Source: Prochilodus magdalenae (taxonomy: Eukaryota; Chordata; Actinopteri; Characiformes; Prochilodontidae). From it: a stretch of DNA of 64,000 nucleotides. The stretch is from the NCBI GenBank assembly GCA_024036415.1, contig JAMWET010003602.1:707001-771000 (forward strand), read 5' to 3'. This document shows positions 21,101 to 33,326 of this stretch, piece after piece. The translations under genes were made by a program, and so were the position numbers. The notes beneath the pieces were generated by a model. The model did no database searches. It was given only the letters and a program-made list of their open reading frames with translations, and had not been told where the DNA came from. Every line of letters starts with the position of its first letter. Positions within the stretch are counted from its first letter, which is position 1.

Positions 21101-23090
21101 CACTGACTCCACATATACACAATACATACAGTCACTGTACAGTATACACTCTACACAATATACACAATATACACACTGACTCCACATATACACACTACAT
21201 ACAGACACTGTACACTATACACTCTACACAGTATACATTATATACACACTGACTCCACATATACACAATACATACAGACACTGTACACTATACACTCTAC
21301 ACAGTATACACATATACACACTGACTCCACATATACACAATACATACAGACACTGGACAGTATACACTATACACAATATACACACAATATACACACTGAC
21401 TCCACATATACACAATACATACAGACACTGTACAATAGACACTCTACACAGTACACACAATATACACACTGACTCCACATATACACAATACATACAGACA
21501 CTGTACAGTATACACTATACACAATATACACAATATACACACTGACTCCACATATACATAATCCATACAGACACTGTACACTATACACTCTACACAGTAT
21601 ACACAATATACACACTGACTCCACATATACACAATACATACAGACACTGTACACTATACACTCTACACAGTATACACATATACACACTGACTCCACATAT
21701 ACACAATACATACAGACACTGTACAGTATACACTCTACACAATATACACAATATACACACTGACTCCACATATACACAATACATAGACACTGTAGAATAT
21801 ACACTCTACACAATATACCCAATATACACACTGACTCCACACATACACAATACATACAGACACTGTACAGTATACACTCTACACAATATGCACACTGACT
21901 CCACATATACACACTGCATACAGACACTGTACAATATACACTCTACATAGTACACACAATATACACAACAACTCCACATATACACAATACATACACTGTA
22001 CACTATACACTCTACATAGTACACACAGTATACACAATATACACACTGATTCCACCTATACACAATACATACAGACACTGTACAATATACACTCTACACA
22101 GTATACACAATATACACACTGACTCCACCTATACACAATACATACAGACACTGTACAATAGACACTCTACACAGTATACACCATATACACACTGACTCCA
22201 CATATACACACTACATACAGACACTGTACAATATACACTCTACATAGTACACACAATATACACACTGACTCCACATATACACACTACATACAGACACTGT
22301 ACACTATACACTCTACACAGTATACATTATATACACAATGACTCCACATATACACAATACATACACTGTACAATATACACTCTACATAGTACACACAATG
22401 TACACACTGACTCCACATATACACACTACATACAGACACTGTACACTATACACTCTACACAGTATACATTATATACACACTGACTCCACATATACACAAT
22501 ACATACAGACACTGTACAATAGACACTCTACACAGTATACACCATATACACACTGACTCCACATATACACACTACATACAGACACTGTACAATATACACG
22601 CTACATAGTATACACAATATACACACTGACTCCACATATACACACTACATACACCGTACACTATACACTCTACACAGTATACATTATATACACAATGACT
22701 CCACATATACACACTACATACACTGTACACTATACACTCTACACAGTATACATTATATACACAATGACTCCACATATACACAATACATACACTGTACACT
22801 ATACACTCTACACAGTATACATTATATACACAATGACTCCACATATACACACTACATACACTGTACACTATACACTCTACACAGTATACATTATATACAC
22901 AATGACTCCACATATACACAATACATACACTGTACACTATACACTCTACACAGTATACATTATATACACAATGACTCCACATATACACAATACATACACT
23001 GTACAATATACACTCTACACAGTACACACAATATACACACTGACTCCACATATACACACTACATACAGACACTGTACAATGTACAGTGGT
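18150..23090. repeat. Tandem array of about 73-bp AT-rich units, nearly 5 kb
   Basis: About 65-70 copies of a unit containing acactgactccacatatac, acaatacatacagacactgt and actctacacagtatacaca. Units vary from about 60 to 75 bp through small deletions. Variants such as tatatatataatccatacag (near 18610, 19466, 20270) mark larger blocks, and a block around 20.4-21.05 kb recurs 1,062 bp later. The many overlapping minus-strand open frames rich in Cys, Val and Tyr are repeat artefacts. Confidence 0.95.
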
Positions 23091-26000
23091 TTTTGTTTCT
23101 GCGTTCTTTTCAGTTCCACTGTGCCTGCATTATGACTCATGTTATCAAAAGCACAGAGTCCAGCAAAACAAAGCCTTTTCCACAGGAGTACAACCACCAT
23201 GTCCATCACAAAAGAAGTCAAGATCTTTATAAATAACTTGTGCACGATGAGTTACTGTAGTAAGCACCACTTGGTGAAAGCTTTCAGGTGACAAACACCA
23301 CGCGTGGGGTACTTTTGTTGATGTTGACATTTTAGAGAAGTGCTCTCAAAGGATACTTCTGTAATACCTACTCCATAATGTTACCTCTTCATCACTTGAA
23401 ACTATCCACTGGAGTTATCCACTTGTGCTGGAGCACTACAACATCACGTTCTGGCTTACAGTGTGTATGTTTATGTGTGTGTGTGTGTGTGTGTGTGCAC
23501 ATAGGGCAAGTAGGCACTTTAGCAGAGGCTTGGTGGGATGATTGATAGGCATATACATATATGGGTCTGCAGTGGCAACATTTGAGCAATTTCAGCTTAA
23601 ACGTTAGGCTTAATGGTAGTACTCAATATATGTGAGCATCCTGTAACCTCCAGGTTTGTGGTTGCTGTGAAGTAACTCTGAGCACTGAGCTGCCTATAAC
23701 CTCGGGCCACAGGAGTGGGTTTTGTGGCTTTGAATACCCTCAATATACTGTAATCTATTCCATTTTCATGGCTGCTGTGTACAATGGAGCTTTGTGCTGC
23801 GTTATTAGGTACACATACACTGATTACCTACACTGATTGGTCATTTTATCAGGTATGTCTACCCTAGCCAAGGAGGGGTCTCCAGAGAAGTGGCCAGCAA
23901 ACTGCACACAGTAGTTTCAAACACCAGCAATGCTTGCCTGCAACATGGGCCTAATGAGGACATTTTCAGATGGCAAGCAGTGAACTCACTTTGGGATGGA
24001 AGTGCCATTGTTTGCTAATGGAGAGAGAGCGGTGCTGCTTCAGGGTGACACTGCATTACTTGAAACTGACCCAGGTTGCTGCTGACCTTTCCAAACTGCC
24101 TCAAAAACCAAAAAAGCAACAGTAAAAAGACGACTTTTCCCTGCCATTATATCAGTGAAGGCTATCCTGTTGTGAAGGAGTCTTTGGACATGACCCAGAA
24201 ATGCACCCTTCATTGGTGAGAGGGACTTAAATTGTGTACCCTTCAGGACCTTCAGTCACCCACAAAACTCATCACTGTAATGTGTCAGTACAGTCTTTAC
24301 AGACTGTCTAAACTGTGCATAAGCGCGAGGAAGGTCCTAAAGCCCATCACAACCAACAGCATGCCAGAATTCAGAAATCTGAATTTCCTTTTAATTTTAT
24401 AGAGAAAAAAGTAATAATAATAAAAAAAAACATAAGCATATAAAATGTACCATGATTTTCTGCCCAGGTCACTTTCATATTTGCACAAATTAATTTTTTA
24501 CATGTACAAAATTAGACAGTATAAAACATTTTTTGTACCACAGAATAAATGAGATTGTATAAAAAGCTTGAAATACATTTTATTATAGTAAAAATCTGAT
24601 TTATATATATATATATATTATTATTACTATTTCAAGAGAAAAACAGTCATCAAAACAATAATTGCTGTTCCACATTTAAAAAAATATGGTCACTCAAAAT
24701 CATTACAATAAACATAGAAAAAGAAGAATAGAAGAATTCTCGTTTGGGAATAGATAAGTAACACAGACACATAATGTTCTCATATATTAAGCTCAGTTTT
24801 GTGGCTTCAAAGTCAGACAATATATGCCTCCACATAGGCAGGATGAGCTGCTAACAGAGAGAAAGTAGCACAGTACAAACACATAAACAGTTTATTGTTT
24901 GTGTGACTGCTGATATTAGAGCATATGGACATACAGTTGACACTGTATTATGTGAGACAGTAGTGTCAGATGGCACATGTCAGGTGTTTTGGCTCGTTTC
25001 ATAGATGACCTTTAGTGAGGAATGTAAGCCTTATATCCACCTCAGAAAATTTCATCATATTCTCATATAATCTCATATAATTCAATATTCTTGAATTAGA
25101 CCTACCATGTGTTTATCTTAACTCTGGTATTTTTAATTATGTAATGTTTTTTGCCAGCTGGTCGTATTAAGCGCTGTTTTCTCTCTGCCTAGACAATAAC
25201 AAAGCAGTGTGCGCCCTCTGGTGGACATGAAAGGACATCAAAGATAATAATTCCTCTTTTATTTTAATCATTATTAATATTGAAGCTTTATATTTGAAGG
25301 TGTTATGCTTGTATGTTGAGATGTCCGTTGCGATACATTTCCTAAATAGATAGACAAGCAAGATCTATTCTATTCTATTGTATTCTATTGTAATCTATTA
25401 TATTCTGTTCTCCAGGTCTCATTGGCATATATATTCACTTGTGATGCCCATTATTTAAGTCAGTGTGTTAGAAAGTACGCAAATGTCCCACGTGTGATAG
25501 AACAGCATGCTACTTGACGTTAATATTGTTGGACATTATATTTTTATGCTTTGATGTTTTTCCCTCAAGTGTTATAATTGGTGGATTTGAGACTGGTAAT
25601 TAACAAGCATGGTAGTCACTGATATCGGCCCCATACCTCAGCTAAACGAGATACTACTGAGCAGCACTGGACCTCCTCTTAACTGTCCATATATACATAC
25701 ATATTTTCATGCATAACACATTTCTCTCATATTAAACAAATAACTTTGTTATTGATAGGCTGTGGCAATAAATAATAAAACTAAATATACATATAATAAA
25801 TAATAGCCAAGTGCACAAAATGAGTCATATGATTTATTCTTTAATGTTGTTGGACGGGACAGTTGTTGGACCTCCAGCGTTGTTAATTTTGCAGCGTATT
25901 GTGTTGCAGAGATACCTACTGAAGTTAACTTGCTAACTAACTACCCCTGGCCTGTCCTGACCCCCAATACCACTTTGTACCTCTAGAATAGATAGCAAGT

Positions 26001-26263
26001 CACTGTAGCGCTGTAGGAGTCAATCCAACATGAGAAGAAGTAGCGCTTGTGCCCCGACGGCATATTCTAACCTCTTATCAGTCATGTTGAAGGTGCAACA
26101 ATGACCGAGGCTCTTGGGAAGAAACCACGTTAGTATAAAACCACACTCAGCAGCAAAAACATGATATAAACAGAAGCAGAAGAAGAGTTAACACTGGGGT
26201 AGCTTTCCACCACTGGAGACACTCTTGAAAAGTAAATCCAAAATTTTAAGCTGTTTCTTCTAG
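23091..26263. other. Intergenic, mostly unassigned
   Basis: Holds a GT run (23475-23498), an AT run (24604-24620), a TTCTA-type microsatellite (25365-25410) and patches resembling decayed DNA transposons (about 23800-24300). No exon is supported. Confidence 0.45.
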
Positions 26264-26269
26264 GCGGGT
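26264..26269 (+). other. Left target-site duplication GCGGGT
   Basis: Immediately left of the transposon end TATGGAG; the identical hexamer follows the right end. Confidence 0.8.
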
Positions 26270-26675
26270 TATGGAGTTAAATCTGTCACCAGAGCTTGAA
26301 CCTGAAATCATGTTTTTGGGGAAAAAAAAGGTGTGTGAAATTTGGTGTTATTAAAGATTTTACCTGCTAAATTGTTGGTATTTGAAATTTCAGGTAAAAA
26401 ATATTTTAGTCATAAAAAAAAATCAGATAAAACAAAAATTCATGTAGTAAAAAAATCAGGTTAAAAAATACGGGGATTAAAAATGGAGGTAAAATAATTC
26501 AGGTGATAAAAAATTCAGGTCATGGAAATTCAGGTTGTGAAAATTCAGGTCGTGGAAATTCAGGGAAACATCCGGGGTACTCGGGAAGAGCAAACAAGCG
26601 CAGATGTAATCAAACTTGCGCTTGGCCAATAACAAAACACCTGTAAGGTCATCGGGAGGAGCGTGTTTTATCACG

Positions 26676-26752
26676 GAGTAAATATATACGGATGGAGCAG
26701 CACACGGACAACTATGGCTGAGAAGCAGACCAACCGAGCTTTTTTTTTTAGT
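26676..26752 (+). promoter_or_regulatory. TATA-like box and start codon in the transposon's left arm
   Basis: Taaatatatac lies about 30 bp before an ATG at 26714 that reads MAEKQTNRAFFF and then meets a good splice donor (A|GTAAGT near 26751). The right arm carries the mirror image at about 29460-29545. These could drive expression inward from both ends. Confidence 0.5.
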
Positions 26753-28143
26753 AAGTAGTTTATTCTTACTCATCCTTATTAAACTTCAAATTAGATGCTA
26801 GGGTTTATTGTTTCATTGGTCGTTTGTGCTTGTAGCTAATTTGATGTTAGAATTCATTTTTATAACAAACACAGGACGAAGCATCGCTTAGCATTAGTTT
26901 AGCGCGTTAGCATCGTCGTAACGGTAGCATTTCCCAGTAGCCCGACGCTAGTATTGGCTATCATTCGTGTTCGATGTTAATGTAAAGTATAAAACAAAAT
27001 TGGAGGAGTTAATTTAGGAGGCGATAGATAGAAGAAAGAGGGTTGTCTGCAGCAGGTGAGTAAGTGGAAATACTGCTGGCTGAGAGTAGAGTTAGGACTG
27101 TATTTATCCAGACTTATATATATATACTGTATACTGTCAGTACGGAAAAAAACTTATGAAGCGTGTATTTACACCTTTTTCATTGCGTTTAGTGTTTTGT
27201 GTGTGTGTGTGTGTGTTTGTAATTAGTCAAGTTAAAATTCATGTCACAGTGTTATAGATTGAGTATGCTCTAATTTTTTATATGCCAACTGATAAACTAT
27301 AGACTTATTGAGTTATTTTCTTGACAGGATAGTCATGCTGAAGTTTTCCACTCTGCAAGTCACCTAGTGTCTGCATCATGTGAGAGACATGGGAACACAG
27401 TTCATGCTGAACAAAGCTCTAGGGAGAAGCAGGTTTAGTGTTTAGGCTTGTAATACATCCATGTAATTTGAAGTGTTGTGTTATGGCATGTTTTATCTTC
27501 AAACTGAGTAACCGTTCGTATGATTACCCCTTTGCAGGCAACAGAGGTCAAAGGTCAGGCCAGCAGGTTCCTAGACCCAAAGTTCAGACAGAAATGACGA
27601 TGTTTAAATTGTGTTTGTATAAATAACAATTAAAAAAATGACTAACCACTAGTGTGTGCTAACTAGTGTGTGTGTGTGTGTGTACATACATATGTATATG
27701 TGTGTAAGGGTGTGTGAATGATTGTGGTGATATGTGATTTACCCCAATTAATGCGCAACAGGAGAAGAGATTAATCTCTCATTTAGTCAATGTGGAGGGT
27801 AATTATTTATTGCAGCATTGCTCTGAAACAAACACAAATTTTAAGTCAATACGTGTAACCTGCTCTATCCAAAGCTAAAGACAGTAACAGGGTGTTGGCT
27901 TCTTTACAAAGTATCAGGTATTGGCAAAGTATTTGTTTTATGAGGACACATTTCTTTACATACACACTTTAAGAGGGTTCTCTAGTAGTTATTTATAGTA
28001 GCATAAACACTTAAATCAGGTGGTTCTTTTAGATTGATGGAGAATGTGTAATCATGGAAAGTATTTAGTAGTGCATGGTTCTATAAATAACAATTGGAGA
28101 ACTGCCTTTAACAAATTATTATGTTTATTTATTTTACTTTAGG

Positions 28144-28278
28144 AGAAGGGAAAGAAGGAAGCTCTCTCTTGTAGCACCAGAAGATTGTGGATATACTGGC
28201 AAAAATCTGAAAGCAGCTAGTAAAGGGCCAATTTATATAGCTCCACTTAAAGAGGAGCTTTCTAATAAACCCGAATGA
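28144..28278 (+). pseudogene. Exon-like open fragment inside the transposon, plus strand
   Basis: After an acceptor-like tttactttag an open frame reads SLVAPEDCGYTGKNLKAASK and then GPIYIAPLKEELSNKPE before TGA. Not recognised. It could be the last exon of a decayed transposon gene or a chance frame. Confidence 0.3.
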
Positions 28279-28724
28279 ACATCTTTTACCAGTGTCAATG
28301 TTCCATATCCTCCTATCCGCCGCTTAATTTGCAATTGCATGTAATGGTAAAAAGAATGTATTATGCCTGCTAAATCAGAAGAAAGGGTATCTCTATGAAT
28401 TTAGCAAACTGCACATCCATTTTGGTGCAATTCCATGACTCTTAATTGTAAATTTACAATGAAATCCTTCCAGCCATCCACTACACCAAGACGCTAAGTA
28501 CAGAAAAGGCCTACTTATTTTACTTAACTGTAGACATTGTGGGGCATAAATTTATTTAATTTTTTACAAAGAAATTAAAGACATTCTTAAATTCCTATTC
28601 ATCAGAAATAGTGATAAATCCTATACCAAGCAATTGTAGTCCATGGGGAGACCTCAAACTTTGACAGACAGGATGGACACACACACACTTTTATGACCTA
28701 AAAATACTGTTTAGGACACATACT

Positions 28725-28943
28725 CTAACGGGTCTCCAACAGATATGAAGCATGACATATACACAGCAGATAAATGTCACAGCCAAAGCTATCTGACGAG
28801 GCAGTTGGTTGTACAGCTAATCTAAGCAGCCCAAGGCTCTCGTCATCCAGTGGACAGTCCAGGTCTGGCAGAACGACGGCTTGATTTGGTTCTTGTACAG
28901 TCGATCCAGAATCTCCCCAGTCAATGGCATCAATCTGAATTCC
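28725..28943 (-). pseudogene. Exon-like open fragment inside the transposon, minus strand
   Basis: After an acceptor (catctttag) the minus strand reads GIQIDAIDWGDSGSTVQEPN and then QAVVLPDLDCPLDDESLGLL, 72 codons to a stop. Acidic and gene-like in composition. A further minus-strand fragment near 28400-28490 reads LGVVDGWKDFIVNLQLRVME. Neither is recognised. Confidence 0.35.
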
Positions 28944-29964
28944 CTAAAGATGCACATCCAGGTAATGTGTTATTTGCATACATTAATAAATAAAGGTACC
29001 CAAACAATTATGTTTTTTTCTATCACCTCTGACACTTCTGGTTCTCTGACTGGATTCTGCATGAGGCGAAGGTGCCACAGCTGATTTGGTGTCATGTTTT
29101 GTTCAGTTCTGATTGGATGGTTATCACTCAGACAACCCTCTTTCCTCTATCTATCGCCTCTTAAATTAACTCCTCTAATTTTGGGCACTGTCCATGTTAA
29201 AATGATGACATTTAAGTGTCTGATATGGTGTCATTAGCTGTTTTATACTTTACATTAACGTCGAACACGAATGATAGCCAATGCGAGCGTCGGGCTACGA
29301 GCGTTACGACGATGCTAACAGGCTAACGCGCTAAGCGATGCTTCGTCCTGTGTTCGTTATGAAAATAATTATAACATTAAATTAGCCACATGTACAAACG
29401 ACAAATGGAACAATAAACCCTAGCACCTAACTTAAGGTTTAATAAGGATGAGAAAGAATAAACTACTTATTGAAAAAGCTCGGTTGGTCTGCTTCTCAGC
29501 CATAGTTGTCCGTGTGCTGCTCCATCCGTATATATTTACTCCGTGATAAAACACGCTCCTCCTTACAGGTGTTTTGTTATTGGCCAAGGGCAAGTTCGAT
29601 TACATCTGCGCTTGATTGCTCTTCCCGAGTACCCTGGATGTTTCCCTGAATTTTAACAACCTGAATTTCTATGACCTGAATTTTTATCACTTGAATTACT
29701 TTACCTCCATTTTTAATCCCCGTATTTTTTTAACCTGATTTTTTTACTACATGAATTTTTGTTTTAGCTGAATTTTTTGTAACTGAAATATTTTTTACCT
29801 GAAATTCTGGTCACCCGATTTTTTCCCCTGAAATTCCAAGACCTGAATTTCAAATACCAACAATTTAGCAGGTAAAATTTTTAATTACACCAAATTTCAC
29901 ACACCTTTTTTTCCAAAAACATGATTTCAGGTTCAAGTTCTGGTGACACTGATTTAACTCCATA

Positions 29965-29970
29965 GCGGGT
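29965..29970 (+). other. Right target-site duplication GCGGGT
   Basis: Immediately right of CTCCATA, the last bases of the transposon. Confidence 0.8.
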
Positions 29971-30654
29971 ATAAAGAAAAGAGAGAAGAGGAGAGACTAT
30001 ACATTTCCTGGTGATATGCTGCCCCCTTTTGTTTGGAATATGAATTTAACTGGTTGTGTCATCTTGCAAATAGGTCCTTTAACACTGTTTACATACTACA
30101 TTAAAATCTTCTGATTTTAGAAGAGGTGAGGAGAATCAAGTCTTTCCATGTTATGGACCATTTTAGCAATCAACATCTTACTTTATGGCACATCTTACTG
30201 TGGCATTGACAGTTGCTCTGGGTTCTGTATCAATTATTCTTTGTCAATTCTGGATCAAGATGACAGGAGTGTCCTTAATAAAAGGTCATTGGTCAGCAGA
30301 ACCAGTGACTAAAGTGACTGGGGAACAACATCAGTAAATAGGTCTGGGAATGTGGTCACATACACTGCCAGCATATTCGTGCGTTATTATGATGTGTAAG
30401 GAAATACAGAGGAGCTGCTTAGATCAGATCAGCAAGAACAGCCAATTCATAACTTCACAGAAAGAGATAGTATTATAGTAGAGCTGCAGTACATATAAAT
30501 CCCTCATTACAAAAAACAGTGACCATTTGAGAGGCCAGTGCTTTAAACTCCACAGATGTGGGAGAACGTGATGAGGGAATATCTTTGGGGTTCTATATTG
30601 ATACACACTGAAGCTGTTCTAATGGCTGATTGAGGGCTGATATACTTTACTAAG
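29971..30654. other. Intergenic, nothing recognised
   Basis: Unique-looking AT-rich DNA right of the transposon. Confidence 0.4.
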
Positions 30655-30930
30655 CACAGTGGCCCAGCAGGTAGCGCTGTCACCTTACAGCAAGAAGAGT
30701 TCAGGTTAGATACCCGGCTGTTCTCCTAGTGCTCTGGTTTTCTCCCACAGTTCAAAGACATGCAGTCAGGTGAAGTGCTGATAATTCATTGCCCACCAAG
30801 GCGTGAATGGAAATGTGTGCCCTGTGATGGACTGGCACCCTGTCCAGGGTGTTTCCTGCCTTTGCCCTATGAGCATTGGTATAGGCTCCAGCACCCCCTG
30901 CGACCCAAATGGGTAAGCAGCTTAGATTAA
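30655..30930 (+). repeat. tRNA-derived SINE with L2-like body
   Basis: It begins cagtggcccagcaggtagcg (A-box region), continues ttctcccacagttcaaagac and ccctgtgatggactggcacc, and ends with aaatgggtaagcagcttag. This is a widespread fish SINE; the copy is decayed. Confidence 0.8.
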
Positions 30931-31754
30931 TATCACCTTTCTCTATGAAGCTATGTAGGCACTGATTTAGCAGCAAACGTGAGCACTGCATTAGCACTGT
31001 ATTAGCACTGTACAGCCCGGCTAGTTCACCTTCATTATCTAATTATATTCTCAGTGTGCAACTACACCATATAAGCTGCATTAAAAGAGCCGCCATCTCT
31101 CTACTCGGGTTCAAACAGTTGCCCTACATAAGGTCCAATTTGTCTGAAATAGCGCATTCCCTTAGAAAAAGAGCGCATCTTGTAAATGGAGCCCTGCTGA
31201 AGCTTTTTCTGGTGCTAGACTTCAGAGGTCTGCCTGGAGGCCTGATTGAGCTCATTATAAAATCAGCCCTTAGCTGCATTTACATGAATGCATTAAAGGC
31301 TCTGGACAAAGACCAATCAGGGACACCACCCAGACTCATTAACTGTAAGAGCAGCAACTAAAAGTGCGGAACATGTCATATCCAATATTCCAGATAGAGG
31401 GTCCCTGTAAAGAAGAGAGAGCTTCATAAGACGTCTTACAATGAACCTGAACTGAGGAGTGTCTAACATTACTGTCATGGAAATCTCACACCACTGCAGA
31501 TAAATAGACATTCACACATCTCACATCTCTATCTATATCCCTTTTCCCACACGCCTGCTGTTTATACGCCCATCCATCCTTATTATTATTCGGCAGTGAA
31601 GGGAATGCCAGCACAAGATGAAACAGACCTGAACGGAAATACGGGTAGGGCAAAGCACATACCACAACAAGACAGGATGGTCCATATGTGGAAACTCAGC
31701 TCCAAAAAAGCCTATTTTGAATTAAATGTTGTTGTAATGCCAGAAAAACCAAAC
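30931..31754. other. Intergenic, nothing recognised
   Basis: The open frames at 31056-31361 (plus) and 31317-31511 (minus) lack splice or family support. Confidence 0.4.
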
Positions 31755-31935
31755 GTGTTGGGTCAACAGCAGTTTAGCTCCACCCATTCATGCTGTTCAA
31801 TTATAAGTTGTGCTTCAGCCTGGTCTGCTTTTTTAAAGAGGCACAACACAGGGCAGCCAATCAGAACAGACCTTATTTACATATCAGTCTTAAAGGGACG
31901 GCAGCAAAAAGCAGGCTGTTGAATTCTATAGGACA
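31755..31935 (+). repeat. Dispersed repeat with CCAAT and octamer-like boxes
   Basis: Contains cagggcagccaatcagaaca and ttatttacatatcagtctta. Related copies: about 425-610 (same strand), 40470-40625 and 44825-45010 (opposite strand, e.g. gttctgattggctgctatg). Confidence 0.55.
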
Positions 31936-31994
31936 GTGTTTCTTAAGCCGGCCCTGCACATTTTCCCTGCTCCCCTAACACACTTAATGAACCA

Positions 31995-32560
31995 TAATGA
32001 AACTTGGTGGGTAGGTTCGAGATCATGAGACATGCAAATGATCCAGTTTCACACTTGGCCATGCGTCTGGCAAGGATGGGCCTTATCGCTGTGCCTGACT
32101 GACTATATGAGGTTGTTCCGTTTTGCATGGTTTTCATTCGGACTCGTGCTGATGTGTTGGTAGCATCCTTTGCGAGTGTAGTTTGAAAGCAATTAGAGCA
32201 GTTGGAAGAGTTGGAGAGAGGTTGCATTATAGTGTTCTGAGCAGCGAGATGGTGTTGCTCAGCATATAGCATGCCATACTGGCCATGCTGATACTACCAT
32301 AGCATGCGGTATGTAAAAGTGGATAGATAAAGGCATGCACCAGTGACATGAAGCATCTGGGAGACCCAACAGCCACGACTGCACATATTTAGCAAGCAGA
32401 GATCCCCTTAATGAGTCGTCCTGTTAGTGCCAGCACAGTTGGGAGACGGCTGCATGACGGAGGACTACATGCACACAGACCGTTACACAACAACTGCCCT
32501 AACCACCGCATCAACGTCACCAAAGACTGCAATGGTGTTGTGCCAGACTGTCATTGAGTG
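31995..32560 (+). mobile_element. Tc1-like non-autonomous element, fragment 1
   Basis: It opens with gaaacttggtgggtaggttc and contains gatgggccttatcgctgtgc, agatccccttaatgagtcgt and caccaaagactgcaatggtg, shared with copies at 54690-55430 and 59640-60340. It breaks off before the transposase FSDES block. Confidence 0.65.
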
Positions 32561-33326
32561 ACTCAGAATGGCAGCGAGTCATATTCAGTTCAAGTCCGGC
32601 ACTATGGTGATGTATATAGACATGTGCCCACCAGTACACTTAAACCACTAAACTCAGTCTATCATTCCCTCTATGATTTAATACTGACAACAGGGATGGG
32701 CAGATCAACACCTGAATATCAATACCTCCAGTCCTGGCATTTACTTTTAAATATTTTATTTGCCACAAAGAATCTATATGATTTGCTGATTACTGATTTA
32801 TTCTATGGGATGGATGTGTAAACTATCATATGAAAACATTTCAAAATGCTGCTTCAGGTAAAGGTTTAGTACCCGAATAACTTTTCCTTCCACCTTTTTC
32901 CTCTGAGTAAGAAGCTTCTTCAAACATAATGTACACAGGCCCTGATAGATGAAGTACACAAGCAATGTAGTTGAGTTAAAAAGTAGAGACCCCCGGGGAA
33001 AATACTCCTTCAGTGCCAATAGCAGTTCCTCCTTTTAGACCTCTACTGGAGTAAAAGTACTAAAGTTTTTCCATTCAAATGTACTTGAGTATGGAGAGTA
33101 ACAGTAGAATTATTTATTATGGCTCTGATGTCCTATTATCATTTCAGAAAGACTCCTAATAAGTTCAGGTGAAGAGACTCTAGTGTCTCTCAGTCCACCA
33201 GTCTTTAATAGAAGCTCATTAATTAGTCTGACACTGATGCCTATTCAACTGATCATAAACACTGAACACTGAAGGAGAACAGGTTCCATTAGCTAGAACC
33301 AAGCTCTGTCCAACAGGTCAGAACAA

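Larger units (their letters stand above)
26270..29964. mobile_element. 3,695-bp DNA transposon with about 800-bp inverted arms and 6-bp target duplication
   Basis: The termini are tatggagttaaat and its reverse complement. Arms 26270-27049 and 29129-29964 match closely in inverted orientation; the right arm has about 55 extra bases near 29190-29245. The host sequence GCGGGT is duplicated at 26264-26269 and 29965-29970. Each arm contains subterminal 17-bp repeats, a TATA-like box and an inward ATG. The 2.1 kb interior has only short exon-like fragments and no intact transposase. TAT-GG ends with a 6-bp duplication would suit the IS3EU superfamily as I remember it; Dada and Polinton also make 6-bp duplications but fit less well. 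Class uncertain, boundaries strong. Confidence 0.88.

Noticed and set aside
18030..23245. Dozens of overlapping minus-strand open frames of 60-186 residues rich in Cys, Val and Tyr
   Set aside because: They all lie in the 73-bp tandem array; its low-complexity text lacks stops in several minus frames. They shift frame between units and have no gene context.
27438..27626. A 62-codon open frame as a transposon gene
   Set aside because: No start context, no match to the fragments elsewhere in the element, and no splice support.
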